Of a stretch of 64,000 bases of DNA, positions 25,167 through 36,404 are shown piece after piece. This DNA comes from Tridacna crocea. Lineage: Eukaryota; Mollusca; Bivalvia; Cardiida; Cardiidae. Within the stretch, counting starts at the first letter, position 1; the number at the start of each line of letters is the position of its first letter. The stretch covers positions 26,799,231 to 26,863,230 of the forward strand of contig OX031060.1 in assembly GCA_943736015.1 (NCBI GenBank), read 5' to 3'. The position numbers and the translations under genes were made by a program. A model generated the notes under the pieces. It saw only the letters and a program-made list of their open reading frames with translations, had not been told where the DNA came from and ran no database searches.

Positions 25167-25740
25167 AATTGCAACTGATATTTGTTGTGTTCCCATAGAG
25201 GTAATTGACCTTTGACCTTTCTGGCAACGCAAGTTTGGCATGCCTCCCCCCCTTAGTAACGTGGTATTTTGGTTGTCAAGCTAACCAGAAAATATGTCAG
25301 ACTTTTTTGTTTACATGATGCCCAATGCTGCATTTTTATTGGCCGATAAGACGTTGGTAGACCTGTCAATCAAAATTGGCAGAAAGGTCATTTTCTTCAA
25401 TATCACATTTTTGTCAACCATATAAAAAACCAGTGTTCAGAAATGTGTTCCTAGCTGTGTACTGTACAACAAAATTTTAGATCCATTCATGTTAAAGGTG
25501 ACATTTTACAAAAGAGGGGATTTTATCAAAAGTGTAGATCAATTTTTACAACAGCATGGAAAACCATACATCACAATATTTGTATACACATGAGCATTAA
25601 TTAAGCACCGCCTATTTTCATGTTATAAGGTTGTGTTCAGACACCTAAAACTTGGTCATCCATTCATTAACAGAAGACTTCATTTGTCAATCTATAAACT
25701 ACCAACACTGCTTCTACCTATAGCTCTAATTTATTAAAAG
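25167..25740. other. intergenic stretch, nothing recognised
   Basis: Unique-looking AT-rich sequence downstream of NT5DC1, with no supported reading frame or inverted structure. Confidence 0.5.
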
Positions 25741-25966
25741 TTAACCCATTATCAAACTACAAAGTTTTAAGTTAGTCCAAATCGAAAGCTTTTGCTGACT
25801 ACAAAATAAAAATGACTAAAAATTTGAAATTTTTTTGTGAACGGTAAAAACATTGTGGGAAAAGGAGAAAGTGCTGGTTACAAGCATTTTCTCCTTTCCC
25901 ACAATGTTTCCTATAGGCTTCTTTCTCGGGGTCGTCAAAAGTAGGGATTGTGTGGTAATGGGTTAA
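25741..25966 (-). mobile_element. palindrome element, full copy (-), subfamily A
   Basis: TTAA at both ends. The centre is GCTGGTTACAAGC, one mismatch. Confidence 0.9.
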
Positions 25967-26235
25967 ATAGGAACACTGAAAACATCAAATTATGGTCATG
26001 CCAAAAACTATAGTAACAGAGACTAGGTCAGTGGTCTGAAGAATATGAAATTAAAAAAGCCAAAACATTTAGGGTTCATGTCTGAGCCAACATAGCAATG
26101 GTGAAATCGGTATCTGGTATATATCAACCTCTTGCAAAGATAGCTCCTACAGCCATCCTCCTCATGCTGGAAATCAAATGCTGAATTTGTTCTTTTGGAA
26201 TCCTCTGCCATTTGTCATGGAATGTACCTCGGCCA

Positions 26236-26461
26236 TTAACCCATTACCACACAATCCCTACTTTTGATGCTCCTAAGAAAGAAGCCTTTGAAAACACTGT
26301 GGGAAAAGGAGAAAATGCTGGTTACTGCATTTTCTCCTTTTCCCACAGTGTTTTCTACCCTTCCCAGAACAAAGTTCAATTTTTCAGTCACCTTTATTTG
26401 GCATCTGCAAATGCTTTCAATTTGGACCAGTCCAAAATTTTCTCGTGTGGTAAAGAGTTAA
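26236..26461 (+). mobile_element. palindrome element, full copy (+), subfamily A
   Basis: TTAA at both ends. CACTG/CAGTG compensated. The centre lost bases (GCTGGTTACTGC). Confidence 0.9.
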
Positions 26462-26486
26462 TTTACTGTAAGGTGGATCCTTTGCA

Positions 26487-26698
26487 TTAACTCTTTACCA
26501 AACAACAAAATTTTGGACCTGTCCGAATTGAAAGCATGTTGAGACAAAAAAATTAACGAGACTTAAAATGAAATTTTGTCTGGGAGGGTAGTAAACATCG
26601 GTGGGAAAAGAAGAAAATGCTGGTTACCAGCATTTTGTCCTTTTCCCACAATGTTTTCTAAAGGCTTCTTTTCCAGTGATTGTTTGGGAAAGGGTTAA
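26487..26698 (-). mobile_element. palindrome element (-), subfamily D-like
   Basis: TTAA at both ends. The block between CTTCTTTTCCAG and TGATTGTTTGG is shortened. Confidence 0.86.
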
Positions 26699-26854
26699 AC
26701 TGACACCCCGGATGTTCCCATAATCGTTAAATTAGGATGAGATCAGGGCGTCATCAAAGTTGACCTAAGTAATGTGTCAATTATTTTTGGTAATGCTTGA
26801 TTAATGCTTATGTGTATATATGAGATGCGGTTTTATCATTATAATAAGATAATC

Positions 26855-26938
26855 AATTTTCAGTCACTTTTATTTTTTCATCTGCAAATGCTTTCCATTT
26901 GGACAACCCTAAAATGTTGTCATTTGGTAATGAGTTAA
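26855..26938 (+). mobile_element. palindrome element, right half only (+)
   Basis: CAATTTTCAGTCACTTTTAT to GAGTTAA; the TTAA at 26935 is shared with the next copy. Confidence 0.72.
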
Positions 26939-27161
26939 CTATAACCAGAAGACAAGATTTTTATAACTGGTCATAATTGAAAGATGTTGCAGACAACATG
27001 ATAAATCTTCAAGTTAGTACAACTTGTATCAAAAAGGGTAGAAATTATTGTGTAAAACTAAGAAAATGCAGGTCACTATTATTTTCTTCTTTTCTCACAA
27101 TGTTTTTCATAGCTTTTTTTCTTTAGTGGCCTAAAATGCAGGAATGAATGGTAATTGTTAA
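26935..27161 (-). mobile_element. palindrome element, diverged copy (-)
   Basis: TTAA at both ends but heavily substituted; the core reads GAAAATGCAGGTCACTATTA. Confidence 0.75.
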
Positions 27162-27234
27162 AAACTTCTCTTCACCGTTACAGAAAAATCAGGCCTGTGG
27201 AGCGATACAGGCGCTCAAGCGCCTCTAGTATTTT

Positions 27235-27329
27235 CTGTAACCAGCATTTTCTTTTTTTTTCCCACAATGTTTTCAGAAGGCTTCTTCCTCCAGTTCATAA
27301 AAACCAGGCATTGTTTGGTAAAGGGTTAA
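27235..27329 (-). mobile_element. palindrome element, second half only (-), subfamily D
   Basis: It starts at GTAACCAGCATTTTC and ends CCAGGCATTGTTTGG then GGGTTAA. Confidence 0.7.
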
Positions 27330-27437
27330 CTGCTACCACACAGTCCTGTGAGTAAACAATCATGAGAAAGATTGTTGAAATAAAACTGCCCAACATTTTC
27401 TCTTTTTTTCCAAAAAAATATTTTCTTTTTTCATATT

Positions 27438-28663
27438 TTTAGCTCACCTGAGCACAACGTGCTCAAGGGGAGCTTTTAGGATCATCCGGTGTCTGTCGTG
27501 CATCAGCTATTCTTTAAACATCAACTCCTCCTAAACCGCTGGGCCAATTTGGACCAAACTTGGCTGGAATGTTCCTTGGGAGTCCTCTTTGAAAGTTGTT
27601 CACAGAATTTGATTCCATCAAAAACTGGTTGCCATGGCAACCAAATGGAATTTTTTAGCAAATTCTTTAAAAATCTTCTCCTCTGAAACTGCTGGTCGGA
27701 TTTTGAAATAATTTAAAAGATATGTTCCTTGGGTGACCCTTAATGAAATTTAAGTTCATTAATGTTAGTGTTCGTGAAATTTTGATCTGTCAAAAAATGT
27801 AGCTCTGGTGAATTGGGACTACAGAAATGAAGGAATTCTTAAAAATTCTTCTTCTCTGAAACCGCTGGCCAGATTTTGAAATAATTTCACAGAGATGTTC
27901 TTTGGGTGACTTTTACAAAAAGTGTTCGCGAAATTTTGATCCGTCTATATACATGGCTCTGGTGAATGGGGGATACTTGCACTATACGGAAATAAAGAAA
28001 TTCTTAAAAATTCTTCTTCTCTGAAACTGTTGGTCAGAATTTGAAATAATTTCACAGAAATGTTCCTTTGATGACCCTTTCCAAAAATGTTTGCGAAATT
28101 TTGATCCATCAAGAAACACGGCTCTGGTGAATAGGGGCTACTTGCACTATAGGGAAATTAAGAAATTCATGAAAATTCTTTTTCTCAGAAACCGCTAGTC
28201 AGATCTCAAAATAATTTCACTTTGCGAAGTTTTGATCCATCAAGAAACATGACTCTGGTGAATGGGGGCTTCTTGCACTATATGGCTATGAAGAAATTCT
28301 TTAAACTTCTTCTTCTCTGAAACGGCTGATCAGAATTTGAAATAATCTCACAGAAATGTTCCTTTGGTAATCCCTTTCAAAAATTGTTTGCATAATGCTG
28401 ATTTGTCTAAAAACATGGATCTGGTGAATGGGGGCTACTTGCACTATTTGGTTTTTAAAATTATTTTTCTCTGAACAAAAATTGCTCGAGAAATTTTTAT
28501 CCATCAAGAAACATGGCTCTGATGGCTGTGAGCTATTTACACTATACAGACATGAAGAAATTCTTGAAAATTCTTCTTGTCTAAAATGGCTGATTAGATT
28601 TTGAAAAAAATGGCTATGGTTCTTTCAGAAATTCAGGTAAGCTGTCCAGGACCATCTTGTTTT
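27438..28663 (+). mobile_element. pearl/Helitron-like element with internal ~150-bp tandem units
   Basis: It begins TAGCTCACCTGAGCACAACG with the hairpin GAGCACAACGTGCTC and ends AGGTAAGCTGTCCAGGACC, ATCTTG. Inside, units with AAATTCTTCTTCTCTGAAAC recur about every 145-175 bases (near 27662, 27836, 28001, 28156, 28302, 28455, 28566), with AAATTTTGATCCATCAAG and GGCTCTGGTGAATGGGGGC. No coding capacity. Same general design as 15362-16545 but a different sequence. Confidence 0.68.
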
Positions 28664-28776
28664 TCCTACCGCATCAAAGACTGGTCCTTGTGTTTGACCT
28701 ACACTTTATTTATCACTAGCTAATCCTTGCAATATCTGCATAGCACTGTCTAAAATTGTGCTGTATGAGAGTTACT

Positions 28777-29006
28777 TTAACTCTTTACCAAACAAAAAAA
28801 ATTTAGACTGGTCCAAATTGAAATCATTTGCAGACAACAAAATATATGTGAATCAAAAATTGAAACTTGACCAAAGAAGAGTAGAACACATTGTGGGAAA
28901 AGGAGAAAATGCTGGTTACCAGCATTTTCTCCTTTGCCCACAATGTTTTCAGAAGGCTTCTCCCCTCAGGGTCATTAAAACCAGGGATTGTTTGGTAAAG
29001 GGTTAA
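28777..29006 (-). mobile_element. palindrome element, full copy (-), subfamily D
   Basis: TTAA at both ends. The end CCAGGGATTGTTTGG is a clean D example. The core is perfect apart from TTTGCCCAC. Confidence 0.92.
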
Positions 29007-29059
29007 TTGTTTATGGATGTTATAAACCAATACACCTCATTTTTATTAGCTCACCTCAA

Positions 29060-29247
29060 ATTTTATTTGCAAACCTCAAATTGAATGTGAATGAAAAATT
29101 TGAATTTGTGTTGGAAAGAGTAAAAAAAAACATTCTGGAAAAAGGCAGAGTATGATGGTTTCCAGAATGTTATCCTTTCTCCACAATGTGTTCAATGGGC
29201 ATCTTTCTAAGGGTCATAAAAGACAGGATGGTGTTTTAAAGGGTTAA
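29060..29247 (-). mobile_element. palindrome element, diverged copy (-)
   Basis: GAATGTGAATGAAAAATTTG, a weakened core and right TTAA at 29244. The left end is missing. Confidence 0.65.
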
Positions 29248-29468
29248 TGGGTAGTGCATTATTGATGTTAAACTTGATTACTCTGAGATTATAAAGATTT
29301 AAAGAGAAAGAGAGGTTCTGTTCTTATCCTTTTTCCTTTATATCAGCCAGTATAAGATATCAACAAAACGCCATTGTGGCCCTATATCACTCAACTGTCT
29401 TATTCAATAGTGAGCAAGACTAGGCATTAGCATTGATGTTAACTCTTTATCAAACAATACCATGCCCC

Positions 29469-29698
29469 TTAACCCATCACCAAACGACAATATTTTAGAT
29501 TGGTCCAAATTGAAAGCATTTGCAGATGACAAAATAAAAGTGACTGAACATTTGAAATTTGTTTTGTGAAGGGTAGAAAACATTAGGGTAATAAGGAGAA
29601 AATACTGGTCACCAGCATTTTGTCCTTTTCCCACAATGTTTTCTAAAGGCTTCTTTCTCAGGGTCATCAGAAGTAGGGATTGTGTTGTAATGGGTTAA
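29469..29698 (-). mobile_element. palindrome element, full copy (-), subfamily A
   Basis: TTAA at both ends. A stub of another left end (TTAACTCTTTATCAAACAAT) sits at 29440. The left arm has TAGGGTAATAAGG. Confidence 0.9.
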
Positions 29699-29907
29699 AT
29701 TAGAGTTAAATGCTGCCGAAAAGCATAAATAAGTGCACAGTTGGTCTCAAATAGCCCAAATAATGTTGAAAAGCTTGGGAAACAAACCAACAATTTATCT
29801 GAAAAATATTTGCCTTGAAGAAGATAACACAAGGGAGATGAATGGTAACACACCCCCATAAGCAGGACGGTTATTTCCCTTTGGATTTTTTTTTTTGTTG
29901 TTGTATT

Positions 29908-29995
29908 TTTAGAAGGTGATGACTCGTCATCACCTTATGCCATCCGACAGGGGTTTTCCACACGAGCACGCATTACACCCCAGTTTCGAAAAAAA
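29908..29995 (+). repeat. AGAAGGTGATGA hairpin repeat, copy 1
   Basis: AGAAGGTGATGACTCGTCAT is followed by CACCTTATGCCATCC. It aligns with 53704-53785 over about 80 bases, including GTTTTCCACACGAGCACGC. Confidence 0.65.
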
Positions 29996-30314
29996 TAGGT
30001 CCTCAAAGATCATTGAACAGACGCCTCACTGTCATTTGCTATGTACAAATAATATCCGGATTAAAAATCAGTGTATGCCATTCACACAAACAATGAATTT
30101 CAAAGTTAAATCTCGTAGAACTGGCTCCAAATTTAAAAATTTGTCTCGTTCCACAGCTTTTACCAGACCTAGTTTGTAAAGTACGTCTCAGATGAAACAC
30201 TCTAAAATACCCAAAACCACTGAAAAATACCCTATAACACCCCAAAACACTCGAAAATTACCAAAACTATGCCATTACACATTTAAAAAAATTCAAACAT
30301 TTAAAACTGCATGT

Positions 30315-30461
30315 GAAAAGCCTACCAGCATTTACTCCTTCCCATAATGTTTTCCACCCTATCAAAGAAGAATCATTTGAAATGAGCCACACTGAAACTA
30401 TCATCTGCAAATGCTTTCAATTCAAACAGGTCTGAAATTTTGTTGTGTGGTAAAGGGTAAA
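30315..30461 (+). mobile_element. palindrome element, right half only (+), subfamily B
   Basis: CTACCAGCATTTACTCCTTC then CATTTGAAATGAGCCACACT and a decayed terminus GGGTAAAA. Confidence 0.7.
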
Positions 30462-30581
30462 ATAAACAAGTGACAAAAAAGTGCTAAGGGAAACCATTAT
30501 TCAACCAAGTAATGTGTCCTCTTCCCGTAATGTTTTTCATCCAAAATGTGCATGAATAGAGCTGGAGAAACAATAAACATG

Positions 30582-30712
30582 TTTAACTCTTTTCCACATA
30601 ATTCTTGGGTTTGAATACCCTGAAGAAAAATGCTTTTGAAAACATTGTGCGAAAAGAAAGAATTGTTGGTAACCAGCATTTTATTCTTTTTTCATATTGT
30701 TTTCAAAATCTT
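30582..30712 (+). mobile_element. palindrome element, right-truncated copy (+)
   Basis: Left TTAA at 30584. Core AATTGTTGGTAACCAGCATT, cut after CAAAATCTTTACC where the next copy begins. Confidence 0.7.
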
Positions 30713-30718
30713 TACCTT

Positions 30719-30921
30719 TCACCAAACAATCCCTGGTTTTTATGACCCTGAGAAGCTTTTTGAAAACAAGGCCGGAAAAGGAGAAAATGCTGGTAACCAC
30801 CATTTTCTCCTTTTCCCACAATGTTTTTTTTTTACCCTTCTAGAAACAATTAACAATTTTTGCGTTGCTTTTAATTTGTTGTCAGCAAGTGCTTTAAATT
30901 TGGACCAGTCTAAAGAGTTAA
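30719..30921 (+). mobile_element. palindrome element, copy (+), subfamily D
   Basis: It starts ACCAAACAATCCCTGG. The right terminus is shortened to GTCTAAAGAGTTAA, omitting the usual TTTGTTGTTTGG. Confidence 0.82.
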
Positions 30922-31133
30922 CCCTTTACCAAATAGTCCCTTGTTTTCACGACCCTGAAGAAGAGTCCTTTTGAAACATTGTTGGAAAAGGATGAAATGA
31001 TGGTTACCAGCATTTTCTCCGTTTCCCAACATGTTTTCTACTCAGTACACTTCATCTGTGTCTCTGTCAGGTTTGTTGCCTGCAGATGCTATCAATTTGG
31101 AATGGTCTAAAATGTTTGTGTGGGAAGCGGTTA
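30918..31133 (+). mobile_element. palindrome element, copy (+)
   Basis: It shares TTAA 30918-30921 with the preceding copy, in the same orientation. The arms carry GTTGG and CCAAC, compensated. Ends TGGGAAGCGGTTAG. Confidence 0.85.
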
Positions 31134-31138
31134 GACAG

Positions 31139-31230
31139 ATACTGTCATTTGCGCCCAATTTTATTTGTCATCTGCAAATGCTTTCAATTTGGACAGGTCT
31201 AAAACTTTGCTGTGCTGCAAAGATTTACAT
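31139..31230 (+). repeat. palindrome element, right-end fragment (+)
   Basis: TCATCTGCAAATGCTTTCAA then GGACAGGTCTAAAAC. Confidence 0.55.
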
Positions 31231-31537
31231 AGTTTTTTATAGGAATATTAATAAGGATATTGATCGAATTGATAGAACGTTTCATATAATTTCATGTATT
31301 GACATGGTTTTCTGTTTAACTAAACTGTTAACCTGTTAAAATATTACTTCCTTGTGTTACTCAGCTCATATACTGTTTCTAATGTCTGTCAAAGTCTGAC
31401 CACTTTTCTCCATTTTGAAGAACTCCTCCAATTCTCAGGCGAGAGGGAAGTGGCTTCTCCCCAAATTCTGAGAGTTGGCAAAGGCCTGAGTATGCAAACC
31501 TGACAATACAGTTAGAATTTAAGGACGTTTCAAAATC

Positions 31538-31717
31538 ATGTTTAACCCTGTATTTGATACAGCGGATTATCGATTACCAACAGCGGAAGATGTGCTCATA
31601 GAATTAGATTGGAAACAAAACTTTAAAGAAATTGACTGCAACATTTTGGCTTTTACCATCAGGTTCAGGATTTTTGTTCACTTATTTAACAAGTTATGCT
31701 CTCTCTCTCTCCCTTGA
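31538..31717 (+). CDS. candidate coding exon of unknown identity
   Basis: A 59-codon open frame starts MFNPVFDTADYRLPTAEDVL and continues IELDWKQNFKEIDCN. Its first ~35 residues look protein-like, in contrast with the low-complexity frames around it. An in-frame stop precedes the ATG. The last residues run into a CT-rich repeat, so if real the exon would end near 31650, but I see no strong donor. I do not recognise the family. It may be a chance frame. Confidence 0.15.
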   Translation: MFNPVFDTADYRLPTAEDVLIELDWKQNFKEIDCNILAFTIRFRIFVHLFNKLCSLSLP

Positions 31718-31926
31718 ACTTATGTCTTTTGCATGTAGCCCTTATAAAGTTATCTACAATGTCAGCGTTTTATCATCTGTTCCATTATCCTTCAGTGTGT
31801 ATATTGTCTGCTTAACTCTGTGTTCTATATTGTCTGCTTTTTATTCCCACCCCTTGGGTTGTTTGGATTGATAATGCACCAGTATATCTAAAGAACTAAA
31901 TATTTTCTTTTTACTTTTTCACAGGC
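31700..31926 (+). repeat. left inverted arm, block A (matches 40806-41027 reversed)
   Basis: CTTATAAAGTTATCTACAAT, CAGCGTTTTATCATCTGTTC and ATAATGCACCAGTATATCTA recur reverse-complemented at 40806-41027. The portion CTGTTCCATTATCC...TCTATATTGTCTGC also has relatives at 41535 and 53790. Confidence 0.75.
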
Positions 31927-32085
31927 TTGTATACATTTCTTTGTCCATACTCTTGGTTTTTGGCTTTTCAAGAAATATATCAAGGGTTCAATTACTGTAA
32001 TTTGGATAATTTGGAGTGAATTTTCTATAAAAACTTGACAATACCAAGTTTTTTGTTGTAGGTCTAGGAACATGCGCTATGATTT

Positions 32086-32570
32086 TCATCTTCCTATTGC
32101 AAGGGTAAATAAGAGCGCTCGCTCGCTCTCGCTGACCATTTGACAAAGTAAAAAGGAACACCACTTTTGTGGAACTCAACTTTATGCCAATTATTAGGCT
32201 TAAAGCTATGCGAAATGTGCAAGTTTTATTCAAAATTTACAAGACGACCCTACGGTTTGTTCATTTTGAAAATGAAACAGAGGTTTGTCGACACCTCAAC
32301 AGTTATTCAAGAATAATAAATGTTTTACTTTATTTCATCTTTCCTTTATCTACTCTATTAAATTGATTGAATTAAACGATTAGATAGAAAGAAGTTATAT
32401 ACGCCCGTTTGTCTTTGATACCAAACAAATACTTAAATTCTGTTTTAAAATTAATACAAAAATAATTCACTCAACAACTATATATAGAATCAAAACACTA
32501 AGCACTGGAAACCCGTAATGGCGTGTTGATAGACATAGCCCGGGGGTACTAACTGTTGAAACTAACAGAA
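32086..32570 (+). repeat. left inverted arm, block B (matches 35929-36378 reversed)
   Basis: GCTCGCTCGCTCTC, ACAAGACGACCCTACGGTTT, CACCTCAACAGTTATTCAAG and CCCGGGGGTACTAACTGTT all recur reverse-complemented in 35929-36378. Confidence 0.8.
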
Positions 32571-32859
32571 CAAAAGAAGTGAACATTACCCGATATCGAT
32601 GAAAAAAAAAAATTTTTGAAGTTGCTCCCGTTTTCTTCGTAGTTCTTCTTGTAAAAAATAAACACTTAATTAACAAGAATTATCATGCAATAATACTGAC
32701 TTTGACAGACAAGCGGTCATTGTGGAGAAAGGAAAAAATGTTTGTAGGAAAAAGGTATTTGAAACGTAAGGAATGAAGGTTATCACGATGTTTGCAAACG
32801 CCATGTTTTAAAGGCCCTGGTAGTGCCCCTGTCCCAAGCTCTGGCTCCTTTTTTTTTTC

Positions 32860-32901
32860 TTTCATATCCTTTCTCTCTCTCTCTCTCTCTCTGATTTTCT
32901 T

Positions 32902-32937
<36 letters not shown>

Positions 32938-32960
32938 CTTTCTTTCTCTCACATTTTCCC
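32860..32960. repeat. (CT)n low-complexity tract
   Basis: CT dinucleotide runs interrupted by GATTTTCTTTG; open frames across it are artefacts. Confidence 0.9.
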
Positions 32961-33144
32961 CCTCGCTCCCTCTCTCTTCATCAGTCTTTCATGTCCGGCA
33001 AAGTCCATTGTCGTTGAAAAACTGAACTTCGAAAAGGTCTTGAAAAGCAGAAATAGGTGCACTGGCCACCTCAGTACAGCTGAAATTATGTACAAAACAG
33101 TCATTAACGGGACAAAACCAAGAATAAAATTATATAAGATCAAA

Positions 33145-33234
33145 CCTTTACCACACAATCCCAAGTTTTTCATGCCCTTTAGAAAAAAAAAAAGAAAAAT
33201 CTTGTGGGAAAAAGGCAAAATGCTGTAAACCAGG
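33145..33234 (+). mobile_element. palindrome element, left half only (+)
   Basis: CCTTTACCACACAATCCC to GGCAAAATGCTGTAAACCAG, cut off where a foldback-type repeat (33232) begins. Confidence 0.65.
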
Positions 33235-33365
33235 CTCTAAATTCACCCATCATTCTTAAAAACATTCTTGATCTTATTCTCCAGAATTTTCTAAATTTGA
33301 AAGTAAGACAAAAGGTGATTGGCTAAACCAAATGGTGTTGGTGTATACTGCTGTAAGAAACTCCA
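33232..33365 (+). repeat. half copy of the ATTCACCAACCATTC foldback
   Basis: TAAATTCACCCATCATTCTT, GAAAGTAAGACAAAAGGTGA and GATTGGCTAAACCAAATGG match one arm of the complete foldback at 53112-53310. Confidence 0.6.
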
Positions 33366-33840
33366 GGAAAGCACTCTGCAGTTCTTCCCTACATCTCATT
33401 TTGCATTCCGATATTTTTCAGTCTCTTGATTTTTTTGTCTGTATTTATGACAGTCCGGATTTGGGTCTCTTTTGCTGACAATCCGTCATTTGGTGTGCCC
33501 TAAAACAGTTTGTCATTTGGTCAGGCTTTCAGACAGTTTGTCCTTGAGTCTGTCTTTTTGTCCCTTTTTATGACAAAACTAAAGGAATAAATAACATAGG
33601 GAGAAAGAAAGAAATTGAAAAGCAGGGCTTTCTTTTGAGTAGCAATTTGTCTCGGAGATCTCAAGTGGACATTTCCAAGAAATAACATGAAACCTTGGTC
33701 ACAATCGTTTCCGTCCTCGTCTGCCATGTCTAGCTATTTGTCCGCTAGAGTGTCTTTTCGTCCGTCTACCTGTTTGACTTCTAGTTCGGTTGTCTGTCTG
33801 TATGTATGTCTACGAAAATGTATTTGAAAAAAGAAATATC
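33366..33840. other. intergenic stretch, nothing recognised
   Basis: It is rich in GTC/TGTC motifs such as TTTGTCTGT near 33520-33800 but has no clear repeat unit or gene. Confidence 0.45.
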
Positions 33841-33841
33841 T

Positions 33842-33985
33842 TTAACCCTTTACCACTCCATAAAATTTTATACTGGTTCAAATTGAAAGCACTTGCAGAC
33901 AACAAAATAAAGGTCACTAAAAAATTGAAATTCCTTTCCAGCAGGCTAACAAACATTTTGGGAAAGGGAAAAATGCTGGTAGTCC
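33842..33985 (-). mobile_element. palindrome element, right-truncated copy (-)
   Basis: TTAACCCTTTACCACTCCAT through GGGAAAAATGCTGGTAG; the second arm is missing. Confidence 0.68.
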
Positions 33986-34247
33986 AGTGGCCGCTTTTGT
34001 TCCTATGGCGTTTAATGTCATTTTCAACATTATCTCAGCTATATTGCGACAGCCAGTGCACCAATGTATGGTTTTCTTGAGTTTCTATTACTAGTGCTCA
34101 GCGCAGGTCTTTACAAGCTACTGGCTGCTTTTGCATGTAATCCTCTTTGATCAACAACGATTTGCGGCGAGAAAGGAATAAATCCTGTCGCAATGATTAT
34201 CATCAATTCTCGGAAAGGAAAAGGCGGAGCTGCAATTTTAAAGAGCT

Positions 34248-34435
34248 CCTAACCCTTTACCGCTTAATCCGTACGTTTAATGCACCCCAAGAAAATGCCT
34301 GGTAACCAGCATTTTCTTCTTTTTCCAGATTGCTTTCTTGCCTCCCCAAACAAAATTTCAATTAAGCAGTCACTTTTATTTCGTCATCAGGAAATGCTTT
34401 CAATTTGGACTAGTCTAAAAAAAATCGTATGGTAA
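34248..34435 (+). mobile_element. palindrome element (+), left arm deleted
   Basis: CCTAACCCTTTACCGCTTAA, then GAAAATGCCTGGTAACCAGC and a recognisable right half ending TCGTATGGTAAAT. Confidence 0.68.
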
Positions 34436-34580
34436 ATATACTATTATATCTTCCGGGAAAAATGAGCTGGAACACCTACATTTGTTTGTTTATATTGGAG
34501 TTTAACGTTGCTTTAACAGCTTAGGTCATATCAAAGTGTAAAATGCACACATTCATTGTGTTGCCTGGCTTTCTCATACA

Positions 34581-34820
34581 GGTAATGGGAGAGAGAAAGC
34601 AACAGAGAGAGAGAGACAGACAGACAGACAGAGAATGAGAGAGACGGACAGAGAATGAGAGAGAACAGACAGAGAGAGAGAGACGGACAGAGAATGAGAG
34701 AGAGAGACGGACACAGAGAGAGACGGGCAGAGAATGAGAGAGAGAGAGAGACGGACAGAGAATGAGAGAGAGACAGAGACAGGGACAGAGAATTAGAGAG
34801 AGAGAGAGAATGAAAGAAAG
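34581..34820. repeat. (AG)n / GACAGACG low-complexity tract
   Basis: Runs of GA with interspersed GACGGACAGAGAATGAGAGA units; the minus-strand open frame across it is a repeat artefact. Confidence 0.9.
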
Positions 34821-34877
34821 AGAAATCTAGAACCACAGCTAGGGGCAGGGGCAGGGCTTTTAAAAAAAAACATCGTT

Positions 34878-35290
34878 TTAAAGGTGGCCCTTCAGATTTT
34901 GGGACGAAAATTTTACAAGCATACAAAAGAATCATCCTATACTCCCAAAGCCTTATAATTTTTCATTCAAGAAACCCCAGTATTCGAAAACTACCCGACA
35001 ACAAGAGAAATCAGAGATTTACTACAGCCCAGGTCGACACCGACGGGAAACACAGTCTATTTTTACATGAGCAACTCGCTCGTATTACATACCGGAAATA
35101 TATAGATGAAGCTTCAAACATAGTGTCTGAAGAAGACATTATGGAAAATAATTACATATTTGTTATGTTATGGAATTTCAGCGTTATTATTCACATGCCA
35201 GTCACTTAATATTCCCACGATGCATTTTTTATTTTTGGCGGGAAATCTAAAAATAGCTTAAGAGGCTACGTAGCCTTTTATGGGAATACC

Positions 35291-35326
<36 letters not shown>

Positions 35327-35443
35327 TAATTTTATGATTCTTAATTATGGATGAATTTTATTGTTTTTTCATATAAATTTCAGAGATATATATTTTTTTT
35401 TTCAATTTGATGGGATGTGAAAATTCTAAATACCCACCTTTAA
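34878..35443 (+). mobile_element. AGGTGG-ended TTAA element, copy 2 (unoccupied)
   Basis: The ends are TTAAAGGTGGCCC and ACCCACCTTTAA, about 566 bp. It lacks the hAT-like insert; at the matching point it reads CTATTTTTACATGAGC. A poly(T) run at 35296-35325 is in the right third. Confidence 0.85.
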
Positions 35444-35696
35444 AACATCTTGTAAAAAAGAAAAAAAAACTACTTTCTTACGTTTCAATTGCCTTTTTTT
35501 CTACAGACATTTTACTTTTCCCACAATGATTGCTTGTTTTTTAAAGAAAGTACTATTACATGACAATTTTTGTTAATGAAGTGTTCTTTTACAAGAAGAA
35601 ATACATGTATGAAGAAAGGAGCTACTGAAAGAAGTATTTTTTATCGATATCAGGTATGCACAGAGTTCACTTTTGTTTTTGTTTTTGTTTTGTTGT

Positions 35697-35923
35697 TTAA
35701 ACCTTAACCAGACGACAAATGTTTAGCCCTTTTCAAATTGAAAGCATCTGCAGACGACAATTTTCATTCGGCTCACAAAGTGCAACTGTTCATAGATAGG
35801 ATAGCAACCATAGGAAAAGGAGGAAATGCTGGTTACTAGCATTTTGTCCTTTTCCCACAATGCTGTCAAAAAGCTTGGTTCAAAGGGTCGTCAAAAGTCG
35901 TCATTGTGTGGCAAAGGTTTTAA
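35697..35923 (-). mobile_element. palindrome element, full copy (-), subfamily B
   Basis: TTAA at both ends. GGCTCACAAAGTGCAACTG is the B block. The left arm of the stem is shortened (CCATAGGAAAAGG). It abuts the right inverted arm at 35929. Confidence 0.86.
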
Positions 35924-35928
35924 CAGTT

Positions 35929-36378
35929 AGTACCCCCGGGCTACGTCTATCAACATACCTACCAATGAAGGTTTCCAGGGCTTAGCGTTTTAATGCTATA
36001 TATAGTTGTTGGGTGAATTACCTTTTCGTTTTGATTTTGAAACACAATTTAAGTATTTGTTTGGTTTCAAGGACAGGTAGGCGTATTCAACTCCTTTCTA
36101 TAGAATCGTTTAATTCAATCAATTTACTAGGGTAGAAAAAGAAAAGCTGATGTACAGTAAAACATTTATTATTCTTGAATAACTGTTGAGGTATCGACAA
36201 ACCCCTGTTTCATTTTCAAAATGAAGAAACCGTAGGGTCGTCTTGTAAAATGAGAATAAAACCTGCACATTTTGCATACTTTTATGAGCTCAAAAGTGTT
36301 GTTCCTCTCACTATGTCAGAGCAGGGATCTGTATATATAAGATTCCTGGTCAGAGAGAGAGAGCGAGCGAGCGTAATA
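35929..36378 (-). repeat. right inverted arm, block B'
   Basis: Reverse-complement counterpart of 32086-32570: GTACCCCCGGGCTACG, AATAACTGTTGAGGTATCGA and CGTAGGGTCGTCTTGTAAA. Separated from the left arm by about 3.4 kb. Confidence 0.8.
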
Positions 36379-36404
36379 AATATTAAGGTGTTTTTACTTC
36401 AAGA

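Noticed and set aside
24047..25170. Poly(A) signal for NT5DC1
   Set aside because: No clear AATAAA was found in the first kilobase outside transposon copies; I preferred not to place one.
1415..31230. CRISPR-like array of regularly recurring palindromes
   Set aside because: Spacing is irregular, units are in both orientations, 228 bp long and TTAA-bounded, and the DNA is eukaryotic.
32683..33025. Frames across the CT tract
   Set aside because: Low-complexity RERE/SLSL artefacts.
34531..34935. 134-residue minus-strand frame
   Set aside because: It is a translation of the GA-rich low-complexity tract (SLSLS repeats).
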